This document shows positions 63,005 to 64,000 of a DNA stretch of 64,000 nucleotides, in pieces. The notes under the pieces are model-generated. The model searched no databases and was not told the DNA's origin. It worked only from the letters and a program-made list of their open reading frames with translations. Each line of letters opens with the position of its first letter. The stretch's first letter is position 1. The DNA is from Microbacterium maritypicum (GTDB taxonomy: Bacteria; Actinomycetota; Actinomycetes; Actinomycetales; Microbacteriaceae), in the NCBI RefSeq assembly GCF_008868125.1, contig NZ_WAAQ01000001.1:1736001-1800000 (forward strand), in the 5' to 3' direction. The translations under genes were made by a program, and so were the position numbers.

Positions 63005-64000
63005 GCCAGATCCCCTGCCTTCAGCACGAGCGCGTGGGACGCGATGGCGGCGCCGATACGACGCACCGCGTCCTCGACCGGGACGCCGTTCTCCTGCGTG
63101 CCGTCGCGGAAGCGGAACGACACGGTGCCAGCGGCACGGTCCTGCTCCCCGACGATGAGGATGACGGGGACCTTCGCGGTCGTGTGGGTGCGGATCTTCT
63201 TCTGCATGCGGTCGTCCGAGTGGTCGACATCGGCCCGGACCCCCGCCGCCCGCAGCTGCGCGATGACGTCGTCCAGATAGTCGCCGTACTGCTCAGCGAC
63301 CGGAACACCCACAACCTGGCTGGGTGCGAGCCACAGAGGGAAGTCGCCGGCGTAGTGCTCGAGGAGGATCGCGAAGAACCGCTCGACGGAGCCGAGGAGT
63401 GCACGGTGGATCATGACCGGCCGGTGCTTCTGGCCGTCGGGACCGGTGTACTCCAGTTCGAACCGGTCCGGCTGGTTGAAGTCGAGCTGGATGGTCGACA
63501 TCTGCCAGGTGCGGCCGATCGCGTCACGCGCCTGCACGGAGATCTTGGGACCGTAGAAGGCCGCTCCGCCGGGGTCGGCGACCAGTTCGAGCCCGGACTC
63601 GATCGCGACCTCACGCAGCGTGTCGATCGCCGTCGACCACTGTTCCGGCTCGCCAAGGAACTTCGGGTTGCCCTCTTCGTTCGTCGACAGCTCGAGGTAG
63701 AAGTCGTTGAGTCCGTAGTCGCGGAGCAGGTCGAGGACGAGGTTCAGGTTGGTGGTGAGCTCTTCCTTGACCTGGTCCTGAGCGACGTAGATGTGCGCGT
63801 CGTCCTGCGTCAGGCCGCGCACGCGGGTCAGGCCGGACAGCGTGCCGCTCTTCTCGTAGCGGTAGACCGTGCCGAACTCGGCCAGTCGCAGCGGCAGCTC
63901 GCGGTAGGAGCGCCCGCGCGAACGGAAGATGAGGTTGTGGAACGGGCAGTTCATCGGCTTCAGGTAGTAGTCCTGCCCCTGCCGGGTGACGTTGCCCTCC
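63001..64000 (-). CDS. thrS: Threonyl-tRNA synthetase, C-terminal half (5' end beyond the window)
   Basis: The last 333 codons are visible and the frame stays open at the right edge. They include class II catalytic core residues, among them the zinc ligands in KPMNCPFHN and MIHRALLGS, motif 2 ([20 protein letters not shown]), and the C-terminal anticodon-binding domain from about 63270 downwards. Confidence 0.97.
   Translation of the reverse strand, partial: EGNVTRQGQDYYLKPMNCPFHNLIFRSRGRSYRELPLRLAEFGTVYRYEKSGTLSGLTRVRGLTQDDAHIYVAQDQVKEELTTNLNLVLDLLRDYGLNDFYLELSTNEEGNPKFLGEPEQWSTAIDTLREVAIESGLELVADPGGAAFYGPKISVQARDAIGRTWQMSTIQLDFNQPDRFELEYTGPDGQKHRPVMIHRALLGSVERFFAILLEHYAGDFPLWLAPSQVVGVPVAEQYGDYLDDVIAQLRAAGVRADVDHSDDRMQKKIRTHTTAKVPVILIVGEQDRAAGTVSFRFRDGTQENGVPVEDAVRRIGAAIASHALVLKAGDLA

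Overview
The window is chromosomal core sequence from a high-G+C actinobacterium. Gene content, gene order, frequent GTG starts and many 4-bp start/stop overlaps (ATGA, GTGA, TAATG) point to Microbacteriaceae, most likely Microbacterium or a close relative. This assignment is an inference from synteny and protein families, because no rRNA or tRNA gene is present. No CRISPR array, insertion sequence, prophage or integrase was seen, and no intergenic gap exceeds about 215 bp.

Layout, read in the main (minus) direction from right to left. thrS (partial) and an Ap4A-phosphorylase-type HIT gene start the window. They face a vitamin B6 locus in which pdxS-pdxT diverge from a MocR-type regulator (pdxR) and pdxY across a palindromic operator. 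Two plus-strand genes (an alpha/beta hydrolase and an APH-like phosphotransferase) separate pdxT from yebC-ruvC-ruvA-ruvB-yajC-secD-secF-relA. A plus-strand pair (DUF349 protein and an AbiEi-like protein) converges on relA. Next comes a minus-strand pair that looks accessory: a NirB-like flavoprotein lacking the sirohaem domain, and a half-HemD/winged-helix regulator, with a GlnR-type box upstream. rarA, a small plus-strand membrane protein, rpsD and a 62-aa protein follow, then alaS-ruvX-mltG-aroE-aroC-aroK-aroB-aroQ-efp-nusB. A SNF2 helicase and an MBL-Rieske protein lie between nusB and the pyrimidine operon. That operon runs pyrR-pyrB-pyrC-(PH-like protein)-carA-carB-pyrF and on into a fused mIHF-guanylate kinase, rpoZ, metK, priA, fmt, rsmB, rpe, hisE, hisG, hisF, hisI, two small trp-linked membrane proteins, trpC, trpB, trpA, lgt and gltB (partial).

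Functionally the window joins de novo UMP synthesis, the shikimate pathway to chorismate, the end of tryptophan synthesis, part of histidine synthesis, PLP synthesis, translation (AlaRS, ThrRS, EF-P, S4, Fmt), Holliday-junction processing, Sec export, the stringent response and glutamate synthesis. The most notable points are the truncated NirB/HemD-regulator pair, the mIHF-Gmk fusion, a predicted PyrR-binding hairpin before pyrR, a structured metK leader that can mask the Shine-Dalgarno sequence, the PdxR operator, the MBL-Rieske protein, and the absence of trpE, coaBC and pgsA from positions where related actinobacteria usually carry them.
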